Shown here: positions 54,816-63,900 of the stretch, in pieces | Numbering within the stretch: position 1 is the first letter of the stretch | Layout of the letters: each line of letters starts with the position of its first letter | Origin: Alistipes megaguti | Lineage (GTDB): Bacteria > Bacteroidota > Bacteroidia > Bacteroidales > Rikenellaceae | Direction of reading: 5' to 3' | Length of the DNA stretch: 64,000 bases | Assembly: GCF_900604385.1 (NCBI RefSeq) | Contig: NZ_LR027382.1 | Span: 2,643,001-2,707,000 of the forward strand | Program-made: the position numbers and the translations under genes | Notes under the pieces: generated by a model | Database searches by the model: none | What the model was told of the DNA's origin: nothing | The model's input: only the letters and a program-made list of their open reading frames with translations

Positions 54816-55565
54816 ATGAAGACCTTGAAACATCTTGCAACGCTTTGCGCGGCGTTGCTGCTGACGACTGCGGCCTTCGGACAGACCGCCCGCATGCACC
54901 TGAACGGGACCCTCCAGAACATGCACTTGTGGCGCGGCCTGCAGATCGCCGACGGCGGCGTGCTGGCTGCGGACGTGAACGTTGGCCTGTTCAACGACCG
55001 GCTGAAGGTGGGCCTTTGGGGCGGCACCGACTTTACGGGCGACTACAAGGAGTTCGACTACTACGTCTCCTACTCGACGGCGGGCTTTACGGTGGCCGTA
55101 TGGGACATCTTCAACTACTCGCCTGCCCTGCCCTTCAGCAAGGACATCTTCAACTACAACAAACACTCGACGGGACACTTCCTCGATCTGAGCGTGGCCT
55201 ACGACTTCGACACGAAGTTCGAGGTGCCGCTGCGCCTCTACTGGGCGACGATCTTCGCCGGGCGCGATCTGAATCAGGCCGGCCGGAACCGCTATTCGAC
55301 CTACGTCAATGCGGAGTACAGCCTCTTCCGCGACGAGCACTGGATCGTGGATGTCGGGCTGGGCGGCACGTTTGCCTTCAACCGGGACGGAGCCGACGGC
55401 GGCGCGAATTTCTACGGCTACGACGGCATCGACCAGATTTCGCTGCGGGCGACCTACAAGCTGAAGCTGGGACGCTTCGACATGCCGGTCTTCGCTCATG
55501 CGATGTGGAATCCCGATCAGCGGGCCGGATATCTGCAGGTAGGAGTCAATCTCTTCGCATTTTGA
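54816..55565 (+). CDS. Outer-membrane beta-barrel protein of the glycerol operon
   Basis: 249 residues. A signal peptide (MKTLKHLATLCAALLLTTAA, cleavage after FGQ) is followed by alternating amphipathic strands rich in Tyr, Phe, Trp and Gly (for example FDYYVSYSTAGFTVAVWDIF and YSTYVNAEYSLF), ending in VGVNLFAF with a C-terminal Phe, the usual outer-membrane insertion signal. The family is not recognised. Between glpF (20-base gap) and the DeoR regulator gene, an outer-membrane pore for glycerol or glycerol-phosphate compounds is the natural guess. Confidence 0.75.
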   Translation: MKTLKHLATLCAALLLTTAAFGQTARMHLNGTLQNMHLWRGLQIADGGVLAADVNVGLFNDRLKVGLWGGTDFTGDYKEFDYYVSYSTAGFTVAVWDIFNYSPALPFSKDIFNYNKHSTGHFLDLSVAYDFDTKFEVPLRLYWATIFAGRDLNQAGRNRYSTYVNAEYSLFRDEHWIVDVGLGGTFAFNRDGADGGANFYGYDGIDQISLRATYKLKLGRFDMPVFAHAMWNPDQRAGYLQVGVNLFAF

Positions 55566-55566
55566 T

Positions 55567-55574
55567 TATCTTTG
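55567..55574 (+). promoter_or_regulatory. -7 element of the DeoR regulator gene
   Basis: TATCTTTG immediately after the barrel stop codon, 29 bases before the regulator ATG. It suggests separate transcription of the regulator. No -33 element was seen. Confidence 0.5.
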
Positions 55575-55603
55575 CAGACGCATAACCCATCCAACTACGG
55601 AAA

Positions 55604-56377
55604 ATGACACTTCGGGAGAGACATAAAACCATTCTGGATCTGCTTCGGGACTCGGGCAGTGTGGATGTCGGGTCGTTGAGCCAGCGGCTGAAGGTATCGG
55701 CCGTGACGATCCGCAAGGATCTGGATCAGCTCGAGGAGAAGAAGCTCCTCTACCGCACCCACGGCGGGGCCATTCTGGCCGATCCGTACATTGCCACGCG
55801 CAAGGTCTCGGAGAAGGAGAAACTCCACCCCGAGGTCAAGCGCCGCATCGGCCAGCGGGCCGTCGAACTGCTCGCCGCGCAGGATGCGCTGATCATCGCC
55901 TCGGGGACGACCGTGCAGGCTTTTGCGCGCTGCATCCCGAACATGAAGATGACGGTGATCACCTCGGCGATGAACGTGGCCATGGAGTTGTTGGACAAAC
56001 CCGATATCGAGATCATCCAGCTCGGGGGCATCATTCGCCATTCATCGGCTTCGGTCGTCAGCGAATATGCCGTGCGGATGCTTGAAAACTTCACGTGCAG
56101 CAAGTTGTTTCTGGGAGTTGACGGCATTGATCCGACCTACGGTCTGAGCACGACCCATCTGCAGGAGGCGTGTCTGAACCGGGCGATGATCCAGGCTGCG
56201 ACGAAGACCGTCGTACTGGCCGATTCGTCGAAATTCGGTCGTCGGGGTTTCAGCAAGATCTGCGACATGAGTGACATCGATCTGGTGATTACCGATTCGC
56301 GGGTCTCGCCGAAGATGCTCGAGGCGATGAACGAGCAGGGGGTCAAGGTGGCGGTGGTCCCCTACCCCGAGGAGTAA
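55604..56377 (+). CDS. glpR: DeoR/GlpR-family transcriptional regulator
   Basis: 257 residues. The N-terminal winged helix is typical of DeoR regulators (RHKTILDLLRDSGSVDVGSL, SQRLKVSAVTIRKDLDQLEE, then LLYRTHGGA). The C-terminal sugar-phosphate-binding domain has SGTTVQAFARCI, NVAMELLDKPDIEIIQLGG and LGVDGIDPTYGLSTTHLQE. Its place at the end of the glycerol operon makes glycerol-3-phosphate the likely effector and the half-site array at 47971-48085 the likely target. Confidence 0.88.
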   Translation: MTLRERHKTILDLLRDSGSVDVGSLSQRLKVSAVTIRKDLDQLEEKKLLYRTHGGAILADPYIATRKVSEKEKLHPEVKRRIGQRAVELLAAQDALIIASGTTVQAFARCIPNMKMTVITSAMNVAMELLDKPDIEIIQLGGIIRHSSASVVSEYAVRMLENFTCSKLFLGVDGIDPTYGLSTTHLQEACLNRAMIQAATKTVVLADSSKFGRRGFSKICDMSDIDLVITDSRVSPKMLEAMNEQGVKVAVVPYPEE

Positions 56378-56774
56378 CCTTATGCGGCGCCGGGCAAGAG
56401 CCGTGCGGGCCTTGGCGAGGGTCACCCGGCCGGGGAGAATGCCCAGCGGACGGTTGATGAGCGTCCAGGAGGTCAGCGCGGCAGCCTGGAGGGTCTTCTC
56501 GATCGAAATAGCCCGTTCCCGGTTTTCTGCGCCCGGGCGTCCGAAGTTTTTCAGCAGAAAACCGCCGGTTTGACCCTCTTCGGAGATCCGTGCCAGCCGG
56601 TAATAACGACCCGGCTCGTCCTTCTGCAATTCGATCCGGACCCGTCAGAATGACCGGCCGTTCCGGGACCGTGGCGGCGGTTGCGGTATCCGGATTCCGC
56701 ACGGCCTGTGCCGCCGACACTGCGGCTGTCGACAAGACGGCCGCAAGAAGCAGAAATCTTTGCATAAAGATCAT
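56378..56774 (-). pseudogene. Frameshifted remnant of a secreted-protein gene
   Basis: A minus-strand frame begins at 56774 with a signal peptide (MQRFLLLAAVLSTAAVSAAQ) and reads to PVILTGPDR near 56630. The frame then shifts by one base and continues as LQKDEPGRYYRLARISEEGQ, then TGGFLLKNFGRPGAENRERA, then ALTSWTLINRPLGILPG. Both halves look protein-like, and no stop occurs before the antisense DeoR gene, so the 3' end is also lost. The product family is not recognised. A sequencing error would explain the shift but not the missing end. Confidence 0.55.
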
Positions 56775-56879
56775 GGTATTACGCTTTGTACAAAGCGAAC
56801 GGTTTTGGGTGAAAGGTTGTTCACTTCGGCGTAAAACGTCCGGAACGGGAGTTCCAGAGGTCCGAATGATCGGCAAATA

Positions 56880-56911
56880 CTTGTCTTTTCGGTAGAATTT
56901 GATTAACTTTA
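56880..56911 (+). promoter_or_regulatory. Candidate promoter of the aquaporin gene
   Basis: CTTG (56880-56883), 20 bases, then TAACTTTA (56904-56911), one base off TAnnTTTG. The start codon follows 33 bases later. The rest of the 56775-56944 gap shows nothing. Confidence 0.35.
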
Positions 56912-56944
56912 CCAACAACCGAACAACCATAAAACCTCAAAAAG

Positions 56945-57631
56945 ATGAAAAAGTACATTGCGGAAATGATCGGAACGATGGTTCTCGTTCTGATGGGTTG
57001 CGGCAGCGCGGCGTTTGCCGGGAGCGTGGCCGGGACCGTAGGTGCCGGAGTGGGCACGATCGGAGTGGCGCTGGCCTTTGGCCTCTCGGTGGTAGCCATG
57101 GCCTATACGATCGGCAACCTGTCGGGCTGCCATATCAATCCGGCCATTACGCTGGGGGTCTTTCTTTCGGGACGCATGAGCGGCAAGGATGCTGCATGGT
57201 ACATGATCTTCCAGGTCATCGGGGCTATCCTCGGCTCGGCGGTACTCTATGTGCTTGTTTCGAGCGGAGCGAACGGCGGTCCGACCACAACCGGCGCGAA
57301 CAGCTACGGCGAAGGAATGATGCTGCAGGCCTTCCTGGCGGAGATGATCTTCACGTTTATCTTCGTGCTGGTGGTTCTCGGCGCCACGGATGCCAAACAC
57401 GGAGCGGGCAACTTTGCCGGACTGGCCATCGGTCTGACGCTGGTGCTGGTCCATATCGTCTGCATTCCGATCACCGGGACATCGGTCAACCCGGCACGTT
57501 CGATCGGCCCGGCTCTCTTCGAGGGTGGAGCGGCGCTTTCGCAGTTGTGGCTCTTCATCGTGGCCCCGTTTGTCGGTGCGGCTCTGAGTGCCGGGGTGTG
57601 GAAACTTATCTCGAACGGCAGGACGGCCTGA
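56945..57631 (+). CDS. aqpZ: Aquaporin Z-like water channel
   Basis: 228 residues with six membrane helices and two NPA motifs: SGCHINPAITLGVFLSGRM near residue 63 and TSVNPARSIGPALFEGGAA near residue 185. The residue after the second NPAR is Ser, and the loops are short, which fits water-selective AqpZ rather than GlpF. It is a single gene with its own candidate promoter and a strong terminator. Confidence 0.92.
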   Translation: MKKYIAEMIGTMVLVLMGCGSAAFAGSVAGTVGAGVGTIGVALAFGLSVVAMAYTIGNLSGCHINPAITLGVFLSGRMSGKDAAWYMIFQVIGAILGSAVLYVLVSSGANGGPTTTGANSYGEGMMLQAFLAEMIFTFIFVLVVLGATDAKHGAGNFAGLAIGLTLVLVHIVCIPITGTSVNPARSIGPALFEGGAALSQLWLFIVAPFVGAALSAGVWKLISNGRTA

Positions 57632-57654
57632 CAGCAGCCGTTTCGCAAAACATA

Positions 57655-57690
57655 CAACCCCGCTTTCGGTTTCGGAAGCGGGGTTGTTTT
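57655..57690 (+). terminator. Terminator of aqpZ
   Basis: The stem CAACCCCGCTT / AAGCGGGGTTG (57655-57665 with 57676-57686, 10-base loop) is followed by TTTT, 23 bases after the aqpZ stop. Confidence 0.88.
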
Positions 57691-57840
57691 CGGATTCGGA
57701 GTTCTTTCGCCTCTCCGGGACGGTGATAGACGGAGTCTCTGTCTTTTCTGTTCCTGCATGCAGAGCAACAGCAACAGGAGTTTCAGAGCCTGATCATCCA
57801 GGTTTCCCTCCAACCGGCGTCTCAGCAGGTCGATCAGACG

Positions 57841-58563
57841 GGGCTTCTGTTTTTTGACCGTGATCTCGGCAATCTCCGTTTCGACGGCCAGCGCATCGTC
57901 ATCGGCTCGGTGACCGACGGATACAACCCCTTCGAAGAGCATTTCCAGCGCACGCGCCATCTGCTCGAGGAGCTGCGCGGCACGACGGCCGAGATCCTGA
58001 TCTGCACAAAATCGGACCTTGTGCTGCGCGATCTGGATCTGCTGCGGGAGTTCCAGCGCGTGACGGTTTCGTGGTCGGTCAACACGTTGGACGAGGCCTT
58101 CCGGGCCGACATGGACCGTGCGGTGAGCATCGAGCGGCGGCTCGAGGCCATGCGGCAGGTCTACGAGGCGGGCATCCGCACCGTCTGCTTCGTCTCGCCG
58201 ATCTTTCCGGGCATCACCGATCCGAAGGCCATCATCGAGCGGGTCCGGGATTTCACCGACCTCGTCTGGCTCGAAAATCTCAACCTGCGCGGGTCGTTCA
58301 AGACGGCGATCCTGGCCTACATCCGCGAAAAACGCCCCGAACTGGTGCCTTTATACGAGGAGATCTACAACCACCGCCGGACGGATTACTGGCAGGCGCT
58401 CGAGCAGGATATGGCCGCTTATGCCGCCGCAAACGGCCTGCCGTATCGCGTGAACGACCTGCCGTACGGCCGCTCCGAAAAGGGGCATCCGGTTGTAGTC
58501 AACTACTTCTACCACGAAAAGATCCGACTCGGCAACCAACACTCGGATCGAAAGAATGCTTGA
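57841..58563 (+). pseudogene. Radical SAM protein, N-terminus with the iron-sulfur motif missing
   Basis: About 240 residues are readable, from FFDRDLGNLRFDGQRIVIGS, then VTDGYNPFEEHFQRTRHLLE, to the natural-looking end YFYHEKIRLGN. VTDGYNPFEE, ILICTKSDLVLRD, VSWSVNTLDEAF and GIRTVCFVSPIFPGI are the middle and C-terminal part of an SPL-like radical SAM enzyme. The CxxxCxxC cluster site that should precede them is absent: upstream, the frame meets a stop at 57727 and the sequence between is unlike the family. So the gene is 5'-truncated and probably inactive, unless a shorter start (GTG at 57910) serves another role. Confidence 0.7.
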
Positions 58564-58729
58564 AGGGAAAACCCTTCAAAACACAAAAACGATGAAACAG
58601 ATTGAAGGAATGCGGATGCCGGGGATTTCAATGCAATCGGGCTCTGCAAGTTGAGCAACTGAACGAATTCGTGCTGGAGCTGAATCCGGTTAATCGGCAC
58701 CATATCGTATTTCATCAGAAGTATCGTAT

Positions 58730-59284
58730 CTATACGAAAAACATCAGCGACGACAGCACCTTGCGCAATTCTGCCAGCGCATTCGATATGTGATATTGGA
58801 CCGTGCGCGGACTGATGTTCAATGTCTTGGCGATTTCATCGTAAGACATATTTTCATGTCGACTCATATAAAAGACCTTGCGTCTCTGCTCTGGCATGTT
58901 GCGCACGGCCAGGTCGATCATCTCCAGCAATTCATCCGTCGACACGGCATCCGAAAATCCGCCCTTCGCCTCTTCTTCGATTCTGGATCCCGTTGCTTTC
59001 AGATACTTATATTGCATCTGGCGTCGCTTCATTACATTGAATATTGCGTTACGCGTCATACGGAACAAATATCCTTTGAATGAACAAACGTCTTGGAGGT
59101 TTTCTCGATAATCCCATATACGAAGAAAAACATCATGCGTAATATCTTCCGCATCTGTCTGATCCTTAAGTAAATGAAAGGCAAAGTCCCGCACTTTCGA
59201 TGCATATCGCAAGTAAAGGATATCCAACGCCCCGGAATCACCATTCTGCAATTTCCGAATAATTATGTACTCTTCGCTGTTCAT
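58730..59284 (-). CDS. ECF-type RNA polymerase sigma factor
   Basis: 184 residues from the ATG at 59284; an ATG 15 bases upstream would overlap the -7 element. Sigma-2 region about 8-75 (YLRYASKVRDFAFHLLKDQT, DAEDITHDVFLRIWDYRENL) and sigma-4 region about 125-178 (NMPEQRRKVFYMSRHENMSY, DEIAKTLNISPRTVQYHISN). It belongs to the group that works with FecR-type anti-sigma factors and STN-containing SusC receptors. The FecR and SusC genes lie just across, on the opposite strand, an arrangement different from the common co-directional one. Confidence 0.93.
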   Translation of the reverse strand: MNSEEYIIIRKLQNGDSGALDILYLRYASKVRDFAFHLLKDQTDAEDITHDVFLRIWDYRENLQDVCSFKGYLFRMTRNAIFNVMKRRQMQYKYLKATGSRIEEEAKGGFSDAVSTDELLEMIDLAVRNMPEQRRKVFYMSRHENMSYDEIAKTLNISPRTVQYHISNALAELRKVLSSLMFFV

Positions 59285-59296
59285 ATTCGATGTATG

Positions 59297-59304
59297 CAAA
59301 TATA
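59297..59304 (-). promoter_or_regulatory. -7 element of the ECF sigma gene
   Basis: TATATTTG on the minus strand, 12 bases before the ATG at 59284, giving a leader of only a few bases. Confidence 0.5.
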
Positions 59305-59473
59305 TATTTTTTTACGAACATTCGGTGCCGCATCCCATATTTTTTCATTGCATTGTAATCCACATCAAAAAAATCTGAAAAAAAATCACCAATCAGACTG
59401 GCGAACCGGTCTCATCGATTGTCTTTTTAATGAATCCGGACTCAAAAACTGTTTTTTTATTATTTTTGAACCT

Positions 59474-59830
59474 ATGAAGAACCGATCTCTACTACTTTTT
59501 CTTGCTGCGATGACGGCGTGCCTTTGTATCGCATACGGGTGCAAGGACGATTCGGAAGATGCGCCCGACAGCGTTTACATGTACAGCACCTCCGGTACGG
59601 TGGATGCTGCGGCCGGGATGCAGTCCGTAACCCTATTCACCACCTGCGCCTGGCAGGCGACAGGCGACGACTGGATCACGATCGACCCCGCATCGGCCGA
59701 TACCAAGGGAATCCATGCCGTACACCTCAGTTTCGGCCCCAACGAAACGGGAGTTTCCCGCGTCGGACACGTCGTATTCAAGGCCGGAAGTTATTCGGAA
59801 ACCTACACCTTGACTCAAAGCGCCGAATAG
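59474..59830 (+). CDS. Small lipoprotein with a single BACON-like domain
   Basis: 118 residues from the ATG at 59474, which starts a lipoprotein signal (KNRSLLLFLAAMTACLCIAY, then GC at about residue 23). The mature part reads as one BACON-type Ig-like domain: VDAAAGMQSVTLFTTCAWQA, then DDWITIDPASADTKG, HLSFGPNETGVSRVGHVVFK and YTLTQSAE. BACON domains are carbohydrate- or mucin-associated surface modules; alone on a lipoprotein it could be a spacer or binding protein. It lies 42 bases before fecR and is probably in the same operon. Confidence 0.72.
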   Translation: MKNRSLLLFLAAMTACLCIAYGCKDDSEDAPDSVYMYSTSGTVDAAAGMQSVTLFTTCAWQATGDDWITIDPASADTKGIHAVHLSFGPNETGVSRVGHVVFKAGSYSETYTLTQSAE

Positions 59831-59872
59831 CAATGCCGTAGGGGCGGCAGCAGACTCTCAAACTGGATACCG

Positions 59873-60847
59873 ATGACGAACAGGAACCGAAAAATTATCG
59901 ATTACGTATTCCAGCACAAGAATATTCCCGACGATATTCAACGGATATTCGAACGCTGGATGGTAGCACACGAAGAGGATCACGACACAACGGAAGCCCT
60001 TCGCGAGGTATGGAACGAGCATACAGCTCCGGCAGCGGATGAAGAGGACCTCAGGGGTCTCGAACGGCTGCACGCATCCATTCGGGACCAAAAATCCCGG
60101 ATATCACCACGCATAATCCTGCGTTGGGTTTGTGCCGCAGCCGCAGCCGTATCGATATTTGTCGGAGGTTACTATGCGGCGATCGGGACCATGGAGCCGA
60201 TTCGGGAAAACACGCTGCTGACAGCCAAAGGACAAACCGGAGAGTTCTCGCTCCCCGACGGGACGACCGTATGGCTCAACGGCGAAAGCCAACTCAAATA
60301 CGACAACTCGTTTGAGGGCGAAACCCGCGACGTATACCTCTCCGGAGAGGCCTTCTTCAAGGTCCGGAAGGATTCGCTGCGGCCATTCCGTGTCCACATG
60401 AACGACCTGCAGATCGAAGTGCTGGGAACATCGTTCGATGCCATGAGTTATTCATTCGGATCGTGCGAACACATTGTTCTCAAAACCGGAAGCGTCAAAA
60501 TTTCCGGAAACAATCTCCAGAGAACCGTTACGCTGCGCCCGAACGAAAAATTCACGTTCGACAAACGAGCCGGAAGTGCAAGGATCGAATCGGTCAACGC
60601 TCAGAACTACTGCCAGTGGTTCTCCCCACGTCTAATCTTCGACAACACCCCCCTCAAAGACATCATTATCAATCTTGAGCGCAGGTACAACGTCGAAATC
60701 TCCCTCTCCACACACGTTTCGCCTGAAAAACGGATCTCGCTGGTCATCTGTCATGAACCATTGGAAGACATCATGGAGGTGATCTCCTCCCTGATCTCGA
60801 TTCAATACAGAATCGACGGGAACCATATGTTGATTACGAGAAAGTAA
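59873..60847 (+). CDS. FecR-family anti-sigma factor
   Basis: 324 residues. The cytoplasmic N-terminal part (about 1-80, with FERWMVAHEEDHDTTEALRE) holds the sigma factor; one membrane helix is near 82-104 (ILRWVCAAAAAVSIFVGGYY). The periplasmic FecR domain follows (about 110-225: FSLPDGTTVWLNGESQLKYD, VYLSGEAFFKVRK, VLGTSFDAMSY), then a DUF4974-type STN-like C-terminal domain (FDNTPLKDIIINLERRYNVE). It should sequester the ECF sigma encoded at 58730 until the SusC receptor's STN domain signals. Confidence 0.93.
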   Translation: MTNRNRKIIDYVFQHKNIPDDIQRIFERWMVAHEEDHDTTEALREVWNEHTAPAADEEDLRGLERLHASIRDQKSRISPRIILRWVCAAAAAVSIFVGGYYAAIGTMEPIRENTLLTAKGQTGEFSLPDGTTVWLNGESQLKYDNSFEGETRDVYLSGEAFFKVRKDSLRPFRVHMNDLQIEVLGTSFDAMSYSFGSCEHIVLKTGSVKISGNNLQRTVTLRPNEKFTFDKRAGSARIESVNAQNYCQWFSPRLIFDNTPLKDIIINLERRYNVEISLSTHVSPEKRISLVICHEPLEDIMEVISSLISIQYRIDGNHMLITRK

Positions 60848-60949
60848 CTCACTGTCCAACAGCCAATAGAATCTTATTTCTGACGCCCTGACAGGCGCCG
60901 GTATGCTCTGTTCATCTTAAAATCGAACCCGAATTAATCCCTAATAACC

Positions 60950-63900
60950 ATGAATGAACACAATGTTTTGAAAAGGATTTCCCGGTATTTTTCGGTGATT
61001 ATCCTGTGTATGGCGGTGACAACAACCGCCGTCGCACAGACCCCGAAGGTTACCGTGAATGCCGAAAATGTCAGCATCAAGGAGTTGCTGCAACGCATCG
61101 AGGCCAACAGCCAATACACATTCGCCTATGTCGATGCAGAGATAAAAACCGACAAAATCGTATCGGTTACAGCGACGAACCGCAGCATCGCATCGATCAT
61201 CGCCGAGGTGCTTCCCGAGGTGAATATGGAAGTCAAAGGGCTGAAAATCATCCTTACCCGCGCAAGGGGGGGGAGGAGCCAGCGGCGTCGCAAGCCGTGG
61301 CAAGCCGCACGGTCAAGGGCCTGGTAACCGATGAAAATGGTGAACCGGTTGTCGGGGCGACCGTCATTCTGAAAGGATCGACCGTCGGCGCCGCCACCAA
61401 CCTGAACGGCGAGTATGCCATAGAGATTCGCCAGAACAACGCGACCCTGATCGTCTCGCTTATCGGATACAACCGCGTCGAAGTCCCCCTTTCCGACAGT
61501 CAAACCCAGGCGAACGTCACGCTGAAGACCGAAGCGATCGCCATGAACGACATCGTCGTCGTGGGATACGGTGTGCAGAACAAACGCGATGTGACGACCG
61601 CCATCTCATCCATCAAGGCCGAAGATTTCGCCAACATGCCGACTTCCGACTTCCGCGACGCCATGGCCGCCAAAATGCCGGGCGTGCAGGTGTTACAACT
61701 CGGCGGACAGCCCGACGGCAATGTCTCGATCCGCGTTCGCGGTATTCAGTCCGCAACGGCCGGGAACGACCCGCTGTACGTCATCGACGGAGTTCCGTGC
61801 GACGCCCGGGCATTTGCCAACCTCGAAAGCAACGACATCGAAAGTCTCGAAGTGCTCAAGGATGCTTCGGCAGCGGCCATTTACGGTTCGCGCGGGTCGT
61901 GCGGCGTGATCCTGATCACCACCAAACGAGGCCAGGGCGAACGTCCCGTGGTAAGCTACGACGGACAGTTCAGCGTCTCGAATGTGGCCAAAAGAATCGA
62001 CATGCTCGATGCGTACGAATTCGCACGGCTTTTCAAGGAGGCGCGCGACGGGGCCTATCTGTTCAATGTTCCGACCGGTTCGATCGACGATCCCTACGAG
62101 GAGCGTCCGCAGACCTATCATCGTGTCGATCCGCTCATCACGGCCTATCTGCAGGACGATACCGGAACGTTGACCAATACCGACTGGCAGGATGCCATCT
62201 TCCGGTCGGCCTACTCGACCAAGCACTCGATCTCGGTCTCGGGACGCACCAAGACACTGGGCTACTACATCGGAGGAAACTACCTCTACCGCGAAGGTAC
62301 GATCATCGGCTCGGACTTCGAACGATACAGTCTGCGCGCCAACCTCGACGGGGAACGCAACCGGCTCAAATACGGCATCAGTTTCTCGCCCTCCTATTCG
62401 AAGACCAATTATGTATCGACCGACACGCAATACGGTGACGACGGCATCATCGCGTCGGCGCTGATGGCCCCTCCGATCTTTCCCGTATATAACGAGGACG
62501 GATCCTACAACTGGGACATGAACGGACTCTTGCGCGTCAACACCTGGGATACCCAGACGAACGAGGTGCTCAATCCCGTGGCCCTGGCCCTTGAAATCGA
62601 TGACGTGCGCGAGAAGATCAACATCCTCGGCAATGCATACGTCGCATACGAATTCATCGAAGGACTGGAATACAAATTCACCATGGGAGGAGACTACTAT
62701 TCCTACATCCGCAATTACTACCGACCCTCATATATCCCGCTCAAGGGCTACAAATACCTCAATGCCCTGTCGGACCCGACCGCCGAAAACAACATGAACT
62801 CCTATTTCCACTGGACAATCTCCAACCAGCTCTCGTACAATCGCACGTTCGGAGACCATTCGATCAACGCCGTTGCCGTATACGAAGCCGAGAAGCAGAG
62901 CATCCAGACCTCGCAGATCGTCGGAACCGGGACTGCCGGAGACGACAAGATCCGCACGACAAAGGGCAAAACCATCGATCTGGACAACACCTACAACAAC
63001 AAATACGCCTACACGTTCGCTTCGTGGCTCTTCCGCGCCCAATACTCCTACAAAGGCCGATATATGGTTTCGGCATCGGTTCGCGGCGACGGCTCCTCGC
63101 GATTCGCGCCCAACACCAGATGGGGCTATTTCCCGGCGGTTTCGGTAGGTTGGCGCGTCAGCGACGAGAATTTCCTGCGCAATGTCCGGTGGATCGATGA
63201 TCTGAAATTCCGAGCCAGTATGGGTCAGACCGGCAACGCACAGATCGGCAACTCGGAATACCTTGCTCTCTACGGCACGTCGAACACCGATCTGGGTAAC
63301 GGACTCACCGCCCAGGTCTATCCTTCGCAAATCGCCAACAACGACCTGGGATGGGAGAAAAACACACAGTACAACATCGGACTGGATATCAGTCTGTGGA
63401 AAGGCACCCTGGGGCTGAATGTCGACTACTACTATTCGAAAACCACCGACATGCTCTTCGATGTTCCCGTTTCGTCCGTTTCGGGCCTCACCTCGTCGAA
63501 CATCAACATCGGCTCGATGCAAAACAAAGGCGTTGAATTAGCACTCACGTCCCGCCGCAGCTTTGGAGACTTCTCCTACGCCTTCGCCGCCAACTGGTCG
63601 CTCAATCGGAACAAAGTACTGAGTCTCGGGGATGAAAATGCCGACATTATCAAAGAGTCGTCCTATGCCCGCGGTTACTATATTACACGTGTTGGACAGC
63701 CTATCGGATGTTACTATCTGCTGGTTCAGGACGGGATCTTTCATAACCAGGAAGAATTGGATTCATATCCTCATTTCGACTCTACGACAGTCGGAGACTT
63801 CCGGTTCGTCGATGCCAACGGAAACGGTATTCTCGAAAATGATGCCGATCGGGTCATTGTGGGCAACTACATGCCGGACTTCTATTACGGATTTTCCGTA

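Noticed and set aside
58560..58579. Hairpin TTGAAGGG-AAAA-CCCTTCAA
   Set aside because: An 8-bp stem right at the end of the radical SAM remnant, but no T run follows on either strand, so it was not called a terminator.
58591..58653. Short open frame of 20 codons after the radical SAM remnant
   Set aside because: Too short, no conserved features, no promoter close by.
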